From assembly GCA_902782595.1 (NCBI GenBank), contig CACZNW010000118.1, forward strand, positions 1 to 31,865: a stretch of 31,865 bases of DNA. Reading direction: 5' to 3'. The stretch's first letter is position 1, and every line of letters begins with the position of its first letter. The position numbers were made by a program, and so were the translations under genes. Shown here in pieces: positions 8,274 to 15,375 of this stretch. The notes under the pieces were generated by a model, which saw nothing but the letters and a program-made list of their open reading frames with translations, had not been told where the DNA came from and did not search any database. This stretch comes from an uncultured Methanobrevibacter sp. Its GTDB lineage: Archaea > Methanobacteriota > Methanobacteria > Methanobacteriales > Methanobacteriaceae.

Positions 8274-9848
8274 ATGTGGCAGTACAGCAATTATTCAAAA
8301 ATAAACCGGGAAGTCCGCAAAAACTTCCCATTTGAAAAACCGAGAATGGGCCAGCTTGAAACCATATCCGAAATCAGGGATGCCATAGACAGCGGTTACA
8401 GATACATTGTTCTTGAGGCCGGAACCGGAACGGGCAAATCCGCAATAGCCTACACACTCTCATCATTCTATGATTCATCATATATCCTGACCGTGACAAA
8501 ACAGTTGCAGGATCAGTACCTGAAGGATTTCACTGACCTGAGTCAGGTCAGGGGACGGAAAAACTTCCGGTGCAGACAGGACATTAATCTGGCCTGCGAT
8601 GAAGGCAAATGCATAGCTGACGGCATTGACTGTGACAAAACCGGTGATTGTGACTACTGCCTTCAGAAAACCACTGCCCTCAACTCAAAAACCGTAATAT
8701 CCAATTACCATTACATGTTCCTTGAACTGAACTATGTCGGAGACTTTACAAAAAGGGAACTTCTAATCTGTGACGAGGCACACAACCTTGAAAACACCAT
8801 TATGAGCCAGCTGAGACTGGAATTTGCAAAACCCGATTTAAAGCAGCACCTGAAAATGGAAATCACCGATGACATACTCTATGAACTTGACAACGGAGAC
8901 TATGACGTGTGGCTTCAGTTCATAGATGAAATCAAAAACGGGTATATGGGTGAACTTGAAAAAATCAGATATCTCAACAAGCCTCACCTGGCTGAAAAAA
9001 TCTCTTTTATTAAAAAACAGATTTACGACTGCAACCGTTTCAGCGAAAATATCCTCAAAGACCCTTACAGCTGGGTGTTTGACTGCAGTCAGGATTACAC
9101 CACAATAAACTTCAAACCATTAAAGATTGACAGTTACGCAGAAAACACACTCTTTCGCCACGGTGATGTCAGTATAATGATGAGTGCAACCATACTTGAC
9201 TATGAATTCTTTCTCAAATGCCTTGGAGTGGAAGGCGATGACATTTATCCGATAAGGCGCAAAACACCCTTTGACCTAAAAAGAAATCCAATAAAAACCT
9301 TTGAAAACATCAATCTCTCACACAAAACCCTCAAAAGGGATGCGCCAAAAACAATACTGATAATAAAATCCATACTGAACACCCATAAAAACGAAAAGGG
9401 AATCATTCACACGGTAAGCGGCACATGCAGGGACTATCTGGTAAATAATCTAAATGAACCACGCCTAATTGAGCACAACACTCAAAACCGCTCCGAACAG
9501 CTTGAGAAATTCATCAGCACTGATGACCCCATGGTTCTTATTTCACCTTCAATGAATGAAGGGGTTGACCTTCCGGGAGACCTGTGCCGATTCCAGGTAA
9601 TATACAAACTGCCCTATCCGGATCTCGCCGACAAACAGATCCGTATGAGGGCAAATGCCGACGAGGACTGGTACAACTATAAAACTGCACTGAGCCTGAT
9701 TCAAACCTACGGAAGGGGAATGAGACATGAAGATGACTACTGTATGACTTATCTCATAGATTCAAGAATCACCGATTTCATGAAAACAGACAGATTCATT
9801 TCGGATTCATTTAAATATCATTTAAAACAAAATACCTTTGATGACTAA
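8274..9848 (+). CDS. XPD/DinG-family Fe-S DNA helicase
   Basis: A 524-residue superfamily 2 helicase. It has P-R-x-G-Q upstream of motif I, Walker A E-A-G-T-G-T-G-K-S (about residues 48-57), DEAH box I-C-D-E-A-H-N-L (about 166-173) and motif VI Q-T-Y-G-R-G-M-R near 478. Between motifs Ia and II (about 98-132) lies a cysteine-rich insertion expected to hold the [4Fe-4S] cluster typical of Rad3/XPD/DinG helicases, with C at several positions including C-D-Y-C. Such enzymes unwind DNA 5' to 3' in repair or in defence systems. At 524 residues it is short, with a reduced arch region. An AT-rich TATA-like stretch (8255-8268) lies just upstream of the ATG. The gene overlaps the second SseB-like gene by eight bases, which ties this helicase to the island. 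Confidence 0.85.
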   Translation: MWQYSNYSKINREVRKNFPFEKPRMGQLETISEIRDAIDSGYRYIVLEAGTGTGKSAIAYTLSSFYDSSYILTVTKQLQDQYLKDFTDLSQVRGRKNFRCRQDINLACDEGKCIADGIDCDKTGDCDYCLQKTTALNSKTVISNYHYMFLELNYVGDFTKRELLICDEAHNLENTIMSQLRLEFAKPDLKQHLKMEITDDILYELDNGDYDVWLQFIDEIKNGYMGELEKIRYLNKPHLAEKISFIKKQIYDCNRFSENILKDPYSWVFDCSQDYTTINFKPLKIDSYAENTLFRHGDVSIMMSATILDYEFFLKCLGVEGDDIYPIRRKTPFDLKRNPIKTFENINLSHKTLKRDAPKTILIIKSILNTHKNEKGIIHTVSGTCRDYLVNNLNEPRLIEHNTQNRSEQLEKFISTDDPMVLISPSMNEGVDLPGDLCRFQVIYKLPYPDLADKQIRMRANADEDWYNYKTALSLIQTYGRGMRHEDDYCMTYLIDSRITDFMKTDRFISDSFKYHLKQNTFDD

Positions 9849-10743
9849 TCACAAACACCTACGGGTAGTTATCGAGGATATCTACGCAAACAACAATGAA
9901 CTGACTATGGACTATGAAATCAGACTGATTAATGAATTCAGATATTCCAACCTTTATATTCCGGCAAAAAAGGATGAATTCACATTGAATTTCATAATCT
10001 ATGAGGACGAAGACCTTAAACTCATTCCACTTTTCACCGACAGGTATGAGTTTGAAAAATTCTTTAAAAACTTGGATGATATTCATCTGATGCAGAATTC
10101 ATTTGAACTCTATCAGAATATTATAAAAACCTCTGATTTTGACGGATTTATCCTGAACCCTTCCAGTGAAAAATACGTATTTACAAGGGAGTTTATTTTA
10201 GACATCAAAAACATTCCAAAAACCAATTTCTACACAACCGATACCTACACAGTCGATGAGCTGAAGCATCTCAAATCATTAAAAAACGAAAGCCTTGAAA
10301 GGTTTATGGAAAATCCCGCCAACATCGGGGATTACGAAGCCCTCTTTGAGGAGTTTACAAAATCGGTTCTTTTGACACTTATGGTATCGGACATTGACCT
10401 GACTTCAAAGGCAAGGGACGGTGTGATTTCCATGATGGATTCCGGACCCCTTGCTCAGATGTACACCGATAACGTTGGAGGAGTTTATGCAACCATATTT
10501 TCGGGTGAAGACAAAATGAAATTCGTTGAATCGGATAAATACAAATATTCACAGGTTATTAATCTGGCTATGCTTGTTAATTTCGTTTTATCTGAGGATA
10601 TGGATGGTATAGTTTTAAATCCTGGAAGTGACAATGTCCTGATTCCAAGGGTAACTCTTTTGAGATATTCGCTGGGATTTGAGAGATTTGCCAATGACGG
10701 GAAATTATCCGATTCCATATATTATATGTTTCCAATAGAATAA
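9841..10743 (+). CDS. second tandem SseB-like domain protein
   Basis: A 300-residue paralogue of the protein at 1832. The first domain has S-N-L-Y-I-P-A, I-P-L-F-T-D-R-Y-E-F and D-G-F-I-L-N-P. The second, more diverged, ends in E-D-M-D-G-I-V-L-N-P-G followed by a V-L-I-P-R strand. The ATG at 9841 lies eight bases inside the helicase gene; an in-frame TTG at 9838 is less likely. No separate ribosome site is visible, so translation probably depends on coupling to the helicase. The duplicated SseB layout suggests binding to a shared partner, but no catalytic residues stand out. It is the last gene before the candidate structured RNA. Confidence 0.7.
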   Translation: MTNHKHLRVVIEDIYANNNELTMDYEIRLINEFRYSNLYIPAKKDEFTLNFIIYEDEDLKLIPLFTDRYEFEKFFKNLDDIHLMQNSFELYQNIIKTSDFDGFILNPSSEKYVFTREFILDIKNIPKTNFYTTDTYTVDELKHLKSLKNESLERFMENPANIGDYEALFEEFTKSVLLTLMVSDIDLTSKARDGVISMMDSGPLAQMYTDNVGGVYATIFSGEDKMKFVESDKYKYSQVINLAMLVNFVLSEDMDGIVLNPGSDNVLIPRVTLLRYSLGFERFANDGKLSDSIYYMFPIE

Positions 10744-10821
10744 TTTTTCATGTCAGTTTCAAAATTGCAGCCATATTAAAAAATTATATTCTCATTGCAA
10801 AATTGTACGGGATTTATATAG

Positions 10822-10834
10822 AAAAATATATATT
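10822..10834 (+). promoter_or_regulatory. TATA-type promoter of the candidate RNA
   Basis: AAAAATATATATT lies about 24-36 bases before the G run that opens the first RNA stem (10858), the usual archaeal spacing. A second TATA-like site, TTTATATA, is at 10813-10820. Confidence 0.45.
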
Positions 10835-10857
10835 ATTTGAAGTTTATAGTAGTAATT

Positions 10858-10975
10858 GGGATTGCATGAGAGTGCAATCCCTAGTATGTTTGGTGATGTC
10901 AAAAAAAGAGTCTCATTGGTGGGTTAACACACAACTCTTTTTCTATCCCTGGGCTTAAACTAATGAGGTTCTTTT
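10858..10975 (+). ncRNA. candidate structured small RNA or leader
   Basis: The 270-base gap between the SseB-like and coiled-coil genes holds no convincing frame but strong secondary structure. GGGATTGCA (10858-10866) pairs perfectly with TGCAATCCC (10873-10881) across a six-base loop. Positions 10904-10917 pair with 10962-10975 in an uninterrupted 14-base-pair helix including two G-U pairs. Within the same span AAAAAGAGT (10903-10911) can instead pair with ACTCTTTTT (10934-10942), so the two long pairings exclude each other. The 3' arm ends in CTTTT. The span could be an independent RNA or the leader of the gene at 11014. No known class was recognised: no D box, no tRNA or RNase P signature. 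Confidence 0.5.
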
Positions 10976-11013
10976 AAAAAATTTTAATATAAACCTTTTT
11001 TAAATTAATTATT

Positions 11014-11577
11014 ATGTCTGAATTATCCGAATTAATTAGAATTAACAGAAATATTGAAAATCAGAATAAGGAGATTATCCGACTTTTAAAGATTATAGCC
11101 GGTGAAAGTGACTTCGTTGACCGCTCAGGATATGTTTTTCCAGATTTCACACCAAAGGAGGAGGTTTATCCCGAGGCAGATTCATACGCTGATCTTCTGG
11201 ATGTCAGCTGCAGCATCGGTGAGGTGTATTTTGTAGACGGTGACATCTACAGATTAAGTGTTGAAAATAATGAAAAGATGATTGATAATTTAATGGGTGG
11301 TGTTGAAACTACCAATTTTAATGTGGCTGAGATTATATCTGATGAATCCATCAATAGAAATCAAAGTTTGGATGACTCTACAGTTATACTCACTGACTCA
11401 AGTAGCGGTAAGTTGCCCCAAACTTTGGAGCTGTGCTACAAACAGAAGGCAAAAAAAGTATATATTCCATTTGACCAGGCAATGGAACTTTTGGGGGCAC
11501 CGGATACATTACAGAAGGTACTTAAACTTAATTTCTACAAATCACAAGAGGATTTGATTAATAAATTATTTGATTAG
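11014..11577 (+). CDS. coiled-coil hypothetical protein
   Basis: A 187-residue acidic protein of unrecognised family. Residues about 2-30 have heptad-like spacing of Leu/Ile (an N-terminal coiled coil, likely for oligomerisation). The rest alternates predicted strands and helices, with no membrane segment, signal peptide, cysteine motif or evident catalytic residue. There is no strong ribosome site before the ATG, and the TATA-like stretch is close, so a short leader or readthrough from the upstream RNA are both possible. The stop overlaps the ribosome site of the following zinc-ribbon membrane gene, so the two form a small operon. Codon use resembles the neighbours. Confidence 0.6.
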   Translation: MSELSELIRINRNIENQNKEIIRLLKIIAGESDFVDRSGYVFPDFTPKEEVYPEADSYADLLDVSCSIGEVYFVDGDIYRLSVENNEKMIDNLMGGVETTNFNVAEIISDESINRNQSLDDSTVILTDSSSGKLPQTLELCYKQKAKKVYIPFDQAMELLGAPDTLQKVLKLNFYKSQEDLINKLFD

Positions 11578-11586
11578 GTGATTTTG

Positions 11587-11913
11587 ATGTCTAAATTCTG
11601 TCCGTCATGCGGTGAAGAACTTGTTGACAATGCCAAGTTCTGTAAAAACTGCGGAATAAACCTTGAAAACCTCGAACCCAATCGGAATGCAGATCAGTTT
11701 AACACTCAGCGGTTTCAAAGTCAAACTGTTGAAAAAGACCATACCTTGGCAATCGTTTTAGGTTATGCCTGTGCGGTTCTTTTAACACTGGTCGGTATAA
11801 TATTCGGTGTGTATCTGCTTACAAGAAAAGACTCAAATAGAGCTCGAAAGCATGGAACATACATAATTATAGTTTCAGTGGGAATGTTCCTTTTTTCCGC
11901 ATTATTCCTATAA
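11587..11913 (+). CDS. small zinc-ribbon membrane protein
   Basis: A 108-residue protein with an N-terminal zinc ribbon (C5, C8, C19, C22), a polar Gln/Asn-rich linker to about residue 50, and two hydrophobic segments (about 54-80 and 90-108) joined by a short basic loop. The ATG at 11587 is chosen because AGGTGAT (11576-11582) lies just upstream; the in-frame GTG at 11578 sits within that site. The cysteine spacing is identical to that of the membrane proteins at 7164 and 21866. It probably sits in the membrane with a cytoplasmic zinc ribbon. Function unknown. Confidence 0.65.
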   Translation: MSKFCPSCGEELVDNAKFCKNCGINLENLEPNRNADQFNTQRFQSQTVEKDHTLAIVLGYACAVLLTLVGIIFGVYLLTRKDSNRARKHGTYIIIVSVGMFLFSALFL

Positions 11914-11933
11914 AAAAATGATAAAAAAAGGTT

Positions 11934-13313
11934 TTATGATGATTTGCTGAAATCATCAATTGCTGAGTCAACTAGATTTATGACCGATTCGGCAAGGTCG
12001 GGATATGAATCGTTTATGGCAACAGGGATGTTGTCACAGTAAACCACTTCCAGACCGTGTGCGATTGCATCCTTTGTTGCAACGTCAACTGCAGCTGCCT
12101 TAAGTTCGGTCAGCATCACGTCTGCATCGTCCATATATTTCTTCATGTCCTCACGTAAAAGAGGTCTGTTTGATAAGTGGGCGGTTGTTCCAACCACTTC
12201 ACAGTCAAAGTTTTCCTCAAGATAGTCAACAAGTTTGTCCTTAACATCTTCCGGTGCGGTTGTTGCAAAGAGCACTTTTTTACCGGAAATGTCATCGAGA
12301 GGTTTCGGTCTGAAAACAGTTGATATTACAACTGCATCCGGGTTTACCTCTCCTACAAATTCCTCAATTTCAGCGATTTTGCTTTCGCTGCACATTGGCT
12401 CTTCACACATTGTCAGAATAACCAAATCGCCAAGTCCCACACGGTAAGGTCCGAAGTATGTGGTGAGATTTGCTGTCGGCTGGTTGGCGCCGATAAGTGC
12501 TATTTTTTTGTTGGTTTTAATCGGTGGGATTGCGGCTCCGCTTCCTTCAAAGATTGCGAATTTTGAATCCACTTCATTTGCAAGGCGGGCTCCCTTTTTC
12601 ATGTTTGTCAAAAAGACTTCACCAGCCATTCCTCCTCCGCAGCGTCTGCATCCGATTGTAAGAATTCTGCTCATAAGGGCGTCCTCCCAGTGGTCGCTTG
12701 CAGCGTGAACTCCCTTTTCGGACTGCTCAAGCAGGAATTCGGCATTGATTTCAAGTTCTTCGCCGTGCACAATTTCAGGTTCTTCAGGCCCTCCTCTCCC
12801 CATTGCAATTACGCACGGTTCGTAGCCGTTTTTGTCAATCAGCCTTGCCACAAAACCGGATACGGCTGTTTTTCCTATTCTTTTACCTGTTCCGAGAATT
12901 GTTATTGAAGGCTTTTCCATTATTTCATACTGTGTTGTCGGTTCGAATTTGAAGTCTGGTCCCTCATAGCTTATTCCCTCATTTAAAACACGGCAGGCGA
13001 TCTTGAACCTTTTAGGATAATCAAGTATCGGTTCGTCGCTTAAATCGAATACGGTGTCGATATTGTATTTTCTTATCATCTCTACAATGATATCATATGG
13101 GATGTCCTTGTCCTTTGCAAACTGAACCGGGATTCCGAGTTTTTCAGAGTAGGATTCCTCTGAGTCGTCCCTCAGCTTTTCGGTTCCTCCTATGAAAACT
13201 GCTCCTGCGATATCAATGTGTTCAATGTTATTTAAAGTGTCTATTGCTTCCTGTGTGACTGGAAGGTAATGTTCGCCGTCAACTAAACAGAGCATTTTGG
13301 TTAAGGATTTCAT
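11934..13313 (-). CDS. cpgS: cyclic 2,3-diphosphoglycerate synthetase
   Basis: A 459-residue cytoplasmic enzyme that closes 2,3-diphosphoglycerate to the cyclic anhydride using ATP; the product is a major solute and phosphate store of Methanobacteriales. Length and sequence fit the Methanothermus fervidus enzyme family. The opening (L-C-L-V-D-G-E-H-Y) and the central P-loop G-T-G-K-R-I-G-K-T (about residue 140) followed by G-R-G-G-P-E-E-P are family landmarks, as is the E-G-S-G-A-A-I-P-P segment. It is transcribed away from the UPF0280 gene; the short 45-base divergent spacer carries a shared AT-rich promoter (13331-13340). It converges on the zinc-ribbon membrane gene at 11913 with about 20 bases between stops. 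Confidence 0.88.
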   Translation of the reverse strand: MKSLTKMLCLVDGEHYLPVTQEAIDTLNNIEHIDIAGAVFIGGTEKLRDDSEESYSEKLGIPVQFAKDKDIPYDIIVEMIRKYNIDTVFDLSDEPILDYPKRFKIACRVLNEGISYEGPDFKFEPTTQYEIMEKPSITILGTGKRIGKTAVSGFVARLIDKNGYEPCVIAMGRGGPEEPEIVHGEELEINAEFLLEQSEKGVHAASDHWEDALMSRILTIGCRRCGGGMAGEVFLTNMKKGARLANEVDSKFAIFEGSGAAIPPIKTNKKIALIGANQPTANLTTYFGPYRVGLGDLVILTMCEEPMCSESKIAEIEEFVGEVNPDAVVISTVFRPKPLDDISGKKVLFATTAPEDVKDKLVDYLEENFDCEVVGTTAHLSNRPLLREDMKKYMDDADVMLTELKAAAVDVATKDAIAHGLEVVYCDNIPVAINDSYPDLAESVINLVDSAIDDFSKSS

Positions 13314-13330
13314 ATTTAATAGTATAATCT

Positions 13331-13340
13331 TTTATAAATA
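13331..13340. promoter_or_regulatory. divergent promoter between cpgS and the UPF0280 gene
   Basis: TTTATAAATA lies midway in the 45-base spacer and reads as a TATA box on both strands. On the plus strand it is centred about 24 bases before the ATG at 13359, which would give a leaderless transcript. Confidence 0.4.
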
Positions 13341-13358
13341 AAAGGTTAATTATATTGT

Positions 13359-14069
13359 ATGGAAATAAACGTTGGCGAAACACACATAAGACTGAAAACC
13401 GACCTTAAAAATCACAATCTTGAAGACTATATTTATCATATAAGGGCGGATTTGAAAAGTTATATCTCATCTGATAGTGATTTTCTCCTTTCAATGGAGC
13501 CACTTGGTATGCCGGAAAGGGATTTGCCTTTAATTGTTGAAACGATGTATTACTCATCGGACATTTCGGATGTTGGCCCAATGGCCTGCGTTGCCGGAAC
13601 CATTTCACAGATGTCACTGGACTATCTCATAGAATACGGTTCCAAAAATTCGATTGTTGAAAACGGCGGAGACATTGCCGTTATAAATAGCCGCAAGGTC
13701 CTCTGCGGAATATATTCAAACAACGAAACGCTGAAAAACAATATCGCATTTGAAATTAAAAAAAGAAAATCGCCTCTGGGCATATGCACCTCGTCGGGTA
13801 AAATCGGCCATTCGATAAGTTTCGGCGATGCTGACAGCGTCACGGTAATATCTCCTTCACCATCAATTGCCGACGGTCTTGCTACTCGGATTGCCAATGA
13901 AGTAAAGGGAAAGGACTCTGAAAGCAGGGTAACCCGTGCGGCGGAGTGCGCTGAAAACTACCGTGAATTTTTCTCCGGAGCACTCATAATATCCGGCGGG
14001 AATGTTGCGAGTGTCGGAAAACTTCCAAGAATCGTTGAAACCTCTAAATTTGAAGTTAATAAAATTTAA
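13359..14069 (+). CDS. UPF0280 family, ApbE-like protein
   Basis: A 236-residue protein matching the archaeal UPF0280 family, which belongs to the ApbE (FAD:protein FMN transferase) superfamily. Landmarks are G-P-M-A-C-V-A-G-T-I-S (about residues 68-78), V-E-N-G-G-D-I (about 99-105), and a G-I-C-T-S-S-G-K-I-G-H-S segment near 140-152. The G-G-D and T-S-S-G-x-x-G-H-S motifs correspond to ApbE nucleotide- and metal-binding regions, but family members are short and the flavin-transfer activity has not been established to my knowledge. It is transcribed divergently from cpgS with no evident ribosome site, consistent with a leaderless start. Confidence 0.8.
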   Translation: MEINVGETHIRLKTDLKNHNLEDYIYHIRADLKSYISSDSDFLLSMEPLGMPERDLPLIVETMYYSSDISDVGPMACVAGTISQMSLDYLIEYGSKNSIVENGGDIAVINSRKVLCGIYSNNETLKNNIAFEIKKRKSPLGICTSSGKIGHSISFGDADSVTVISPSPSIADGLATRIANEVKGKDSESRVTRAAECAENYREFFSGALIISGGNVASVGKLPRIVETSKFEVNKI

Positions 14070-14113
14070 ATAAAATTTGATTTGCACTAGAGGTAATATA
14101 TTTTTGAATGCAA

Positions 14114-14123
14114 TATTTAAATA
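14114..14123 (+). promoter_or_regulatory. TATA box of the UPF0058 gene
   Basis: TATTTAAATA, about 85-95 bases before the ATG at 14208. Initiation would fall near 14143, leaving a leader of about 65 bases that contains the inverted repeat at 14166-14190. Confidence 0.4.
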
Positions 14124-14165
14124 TGATAAATGTGTAATATTATTGTATAGAATTTAGGAGTTAAT

Positions 14166-14190
14166 TTTAACTAAACTGAAATTAGTTAAA
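14166..14190 (+). repeat. perfect inverted repeat in the UPF0058 leader
   Basis: TTTAACTAA (14166-14174) and TTAGTTAAA (14182-14190) form a nine-base-pair stem with a seven-base loop, 17 bases before the UPF0058 start. It could be a protein-binding site or an RNA hairpin. Confidence 0.5.
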
Positions 14191-14207
14191 CCAAGGGTTA
14201 GATATCT

Positions 14208-14495
14208 ATGTATAAAGACGAAATGATACAATTACATCAATTTTTAGTATATGTTTTAAAATATTTAGCAGAAGATGACCAGATTTCAAATGACTGTAGT
14301 GAATATATCTCCCTGAAAATAAGCCCTCATCATATTCATAAGACCAAGGCCGAACATAAACATGCAATTTTTGTTTTATGTAAGATTATTTCAGAAATTA
14401 TAGCTGAAAGGGATGATAATCCGATTCCGGATAATGTCCGCAACTCACTGGCCGAACTGGTTATAAGATCTCAGAAGGAAATCAGTGAATCATAA
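14208..14495 (+). CDS. UPF0058 family protein
   Basis: A 95-residue helical protein typical in length for the archaeal UPF0058 family. The opening M-Y-K-D-E-M-I-Q-L-H-Q-F-L and the central I-S-P-H-H-I-H-K-T-K-A-E-H-K-H-A segment, rich in histidine, are the family signature. The clustered histidines suggest metal binding, but no function is established. It stands alone between the UPF0280 and comA genes, with its own TATA box and a leader hairpin. The ribosome site is weak (AAGGGTTAG upstream). Confidence 0.8.
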   Translation: MYKDEMIQLHQFLVYVLKYLAEDDQISNDCSEYISLKISPHHIHKTKAEHKHAIFVLCKIISEIIAERDDNPIPDNVRNSLAELVIRSQKEISES

Positions 14496-14519
14496 TTTCC
14501 TATATTTTTTTAACCATTA

Positions 14520-14537
14520 TTATAACAATTGTGATAA
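14520..14537. promoter_or_regulatory. near-palindrome upstream of comA
   Basis: TTATAACAATTGTGATAA is an 18-base palindrome with one mismatched pair. It lies just upstream of the AT-rich region that should hold the comA TATA box (14542-14550 or 14566-14580). It contains TTGTGA, similar to the arms of the repeat upstream of comD. Confidence 0.35.
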
Positions 14538-14600
14538 AAACTTTTTAATACATTTAACGAGAAAATTATTATAAAATAAATTTTTAATAGTGTGATAAAC

Positions 14601-15371
14601 TTGAATGCTTTTGAATTTTTAACCCGAAAAAGACAGGACAAACCAAGAAGCTGCGGAATCACCATGGTTCTCGACAAGGGTCTTGGATTTGAAACAGCAT
14701 CCGCCCTGATGGACATATCCGGCGACTACGTCGACTACGTCAAATTCGGATGGGGAACATCCGCAGTACACAACAGAGACATAATCGCCTCAAAGGTGGA
14801 GATGTATAAATCCCACACCATTACACCATACACTGGAGGAACACTCTTTGAACTGGCATTTTCACAAAGTAAACTCGAAGAGTTCTTCGCTGAAGCCGAC
14901 AAACTGGGCTTTGAGGCGGTTGAAATATCCGACGGTACTGTAAATATCGCAAGAGAGGAAAAGCTTGCATCAATCGAACTTGCAAAATCAAAGGGTTTTG
15001 AGGTACTCTCTGAAGTCGGCAAGAAAAACCCAGAAAAAGACAGTGAATTTACAACCGACGACAGGATAGAGTATTTGAAGGAGGAACTCGGCGCAGGATC
15101 ATCACTTGTCATAGTAGAGGCACGTGAAGGTGGAAAAAACATAGGAATATTCGATAAAAACGGAAATGCCAAAGAGAATGAAATAGACCATATCATAAAA
15201 CATGTTAACAACGATAAAATAATGTGGGAAGCACCTAACAAGGACCAGCAGGTATTCTTTATACTTAAAATGGGGAATACAGTCAATCTGGGAAACATCT
15301 CAACAGAAGACATCACATCCCTTGAAACCTTAAGGCTGGGCCTGAGGGGAGACACCCTGGGAAAAATCTGA
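14601..15371 (+). CDS. comA: phosphosulfolactate synthase (coenzyme M synthesis)
   Basis: A 256-residue enzyme that adds sulfite to phosphoenolpyruvate to make phosphosulfolactate, the first step of coenzyme M synthesis in methanogens. The (beta/alpha)8 ComA landmarks are present: C-G-I-T-M-V-L-D-K-G near the N-terminus, V-K-F-G-W-G-T-S, P-G/T-G-G-T-L-F-E, E-I-S-D-G-T, L-S-E-V-G-K-K and E-A-R-E-G-G-K. The TTG at 14601 is chosen because GTGAT (14592-14596) precedes it and typical family members begin N-A-F-E-F or K-A-F-E-F; the GTG at 14592 is part of the ribosome site. It leads an operon with the DUF39 gene (four bases later) and hdrCBA. Confidence 0.9.
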   Translation: MNAFEFLTRKRQDKPRSCGITMVLDKGLGFETASALMDISGDYVDYVKFGWGTSAVHNRDIIASKVEMYKSHTITPYTGGTLFELAFSQSKLEEFFAEADKLGFEAVEISDGTVNIAREEKLASIELAKSKGFEVLSEVGKKNPEKDSEFTTDDRIEYLKEELGAGSSLVIVEAREGGKNIGIFDKNGNAKENEIDHIIKHVNNDKIMWEAPNKDQQVFFILKMGNTVNLGNISTEDITSLETLRLGLRGDTLGKI

Positions 15372-15375
15372 GGCA

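Noticed and set aside
8207..8305. A 32-codon frame starting ATG 8207 with GGAG upstream, overlapping the helicase start in another frame.
   Set aside because: It overlaps the TATA-like region and the N-terminus of the helicase, has no recognisable motif, and its composition is explained by overlap. The good ribosome site is noted, but evidence is insufficient.
10891..10900. GTGATGT in the candidate RNA, like the C box of C/D RNAs.
   Set aside because: No D box (CTGA) is found at the proper distance, and the strong long helices do not fit a C/D RNA.
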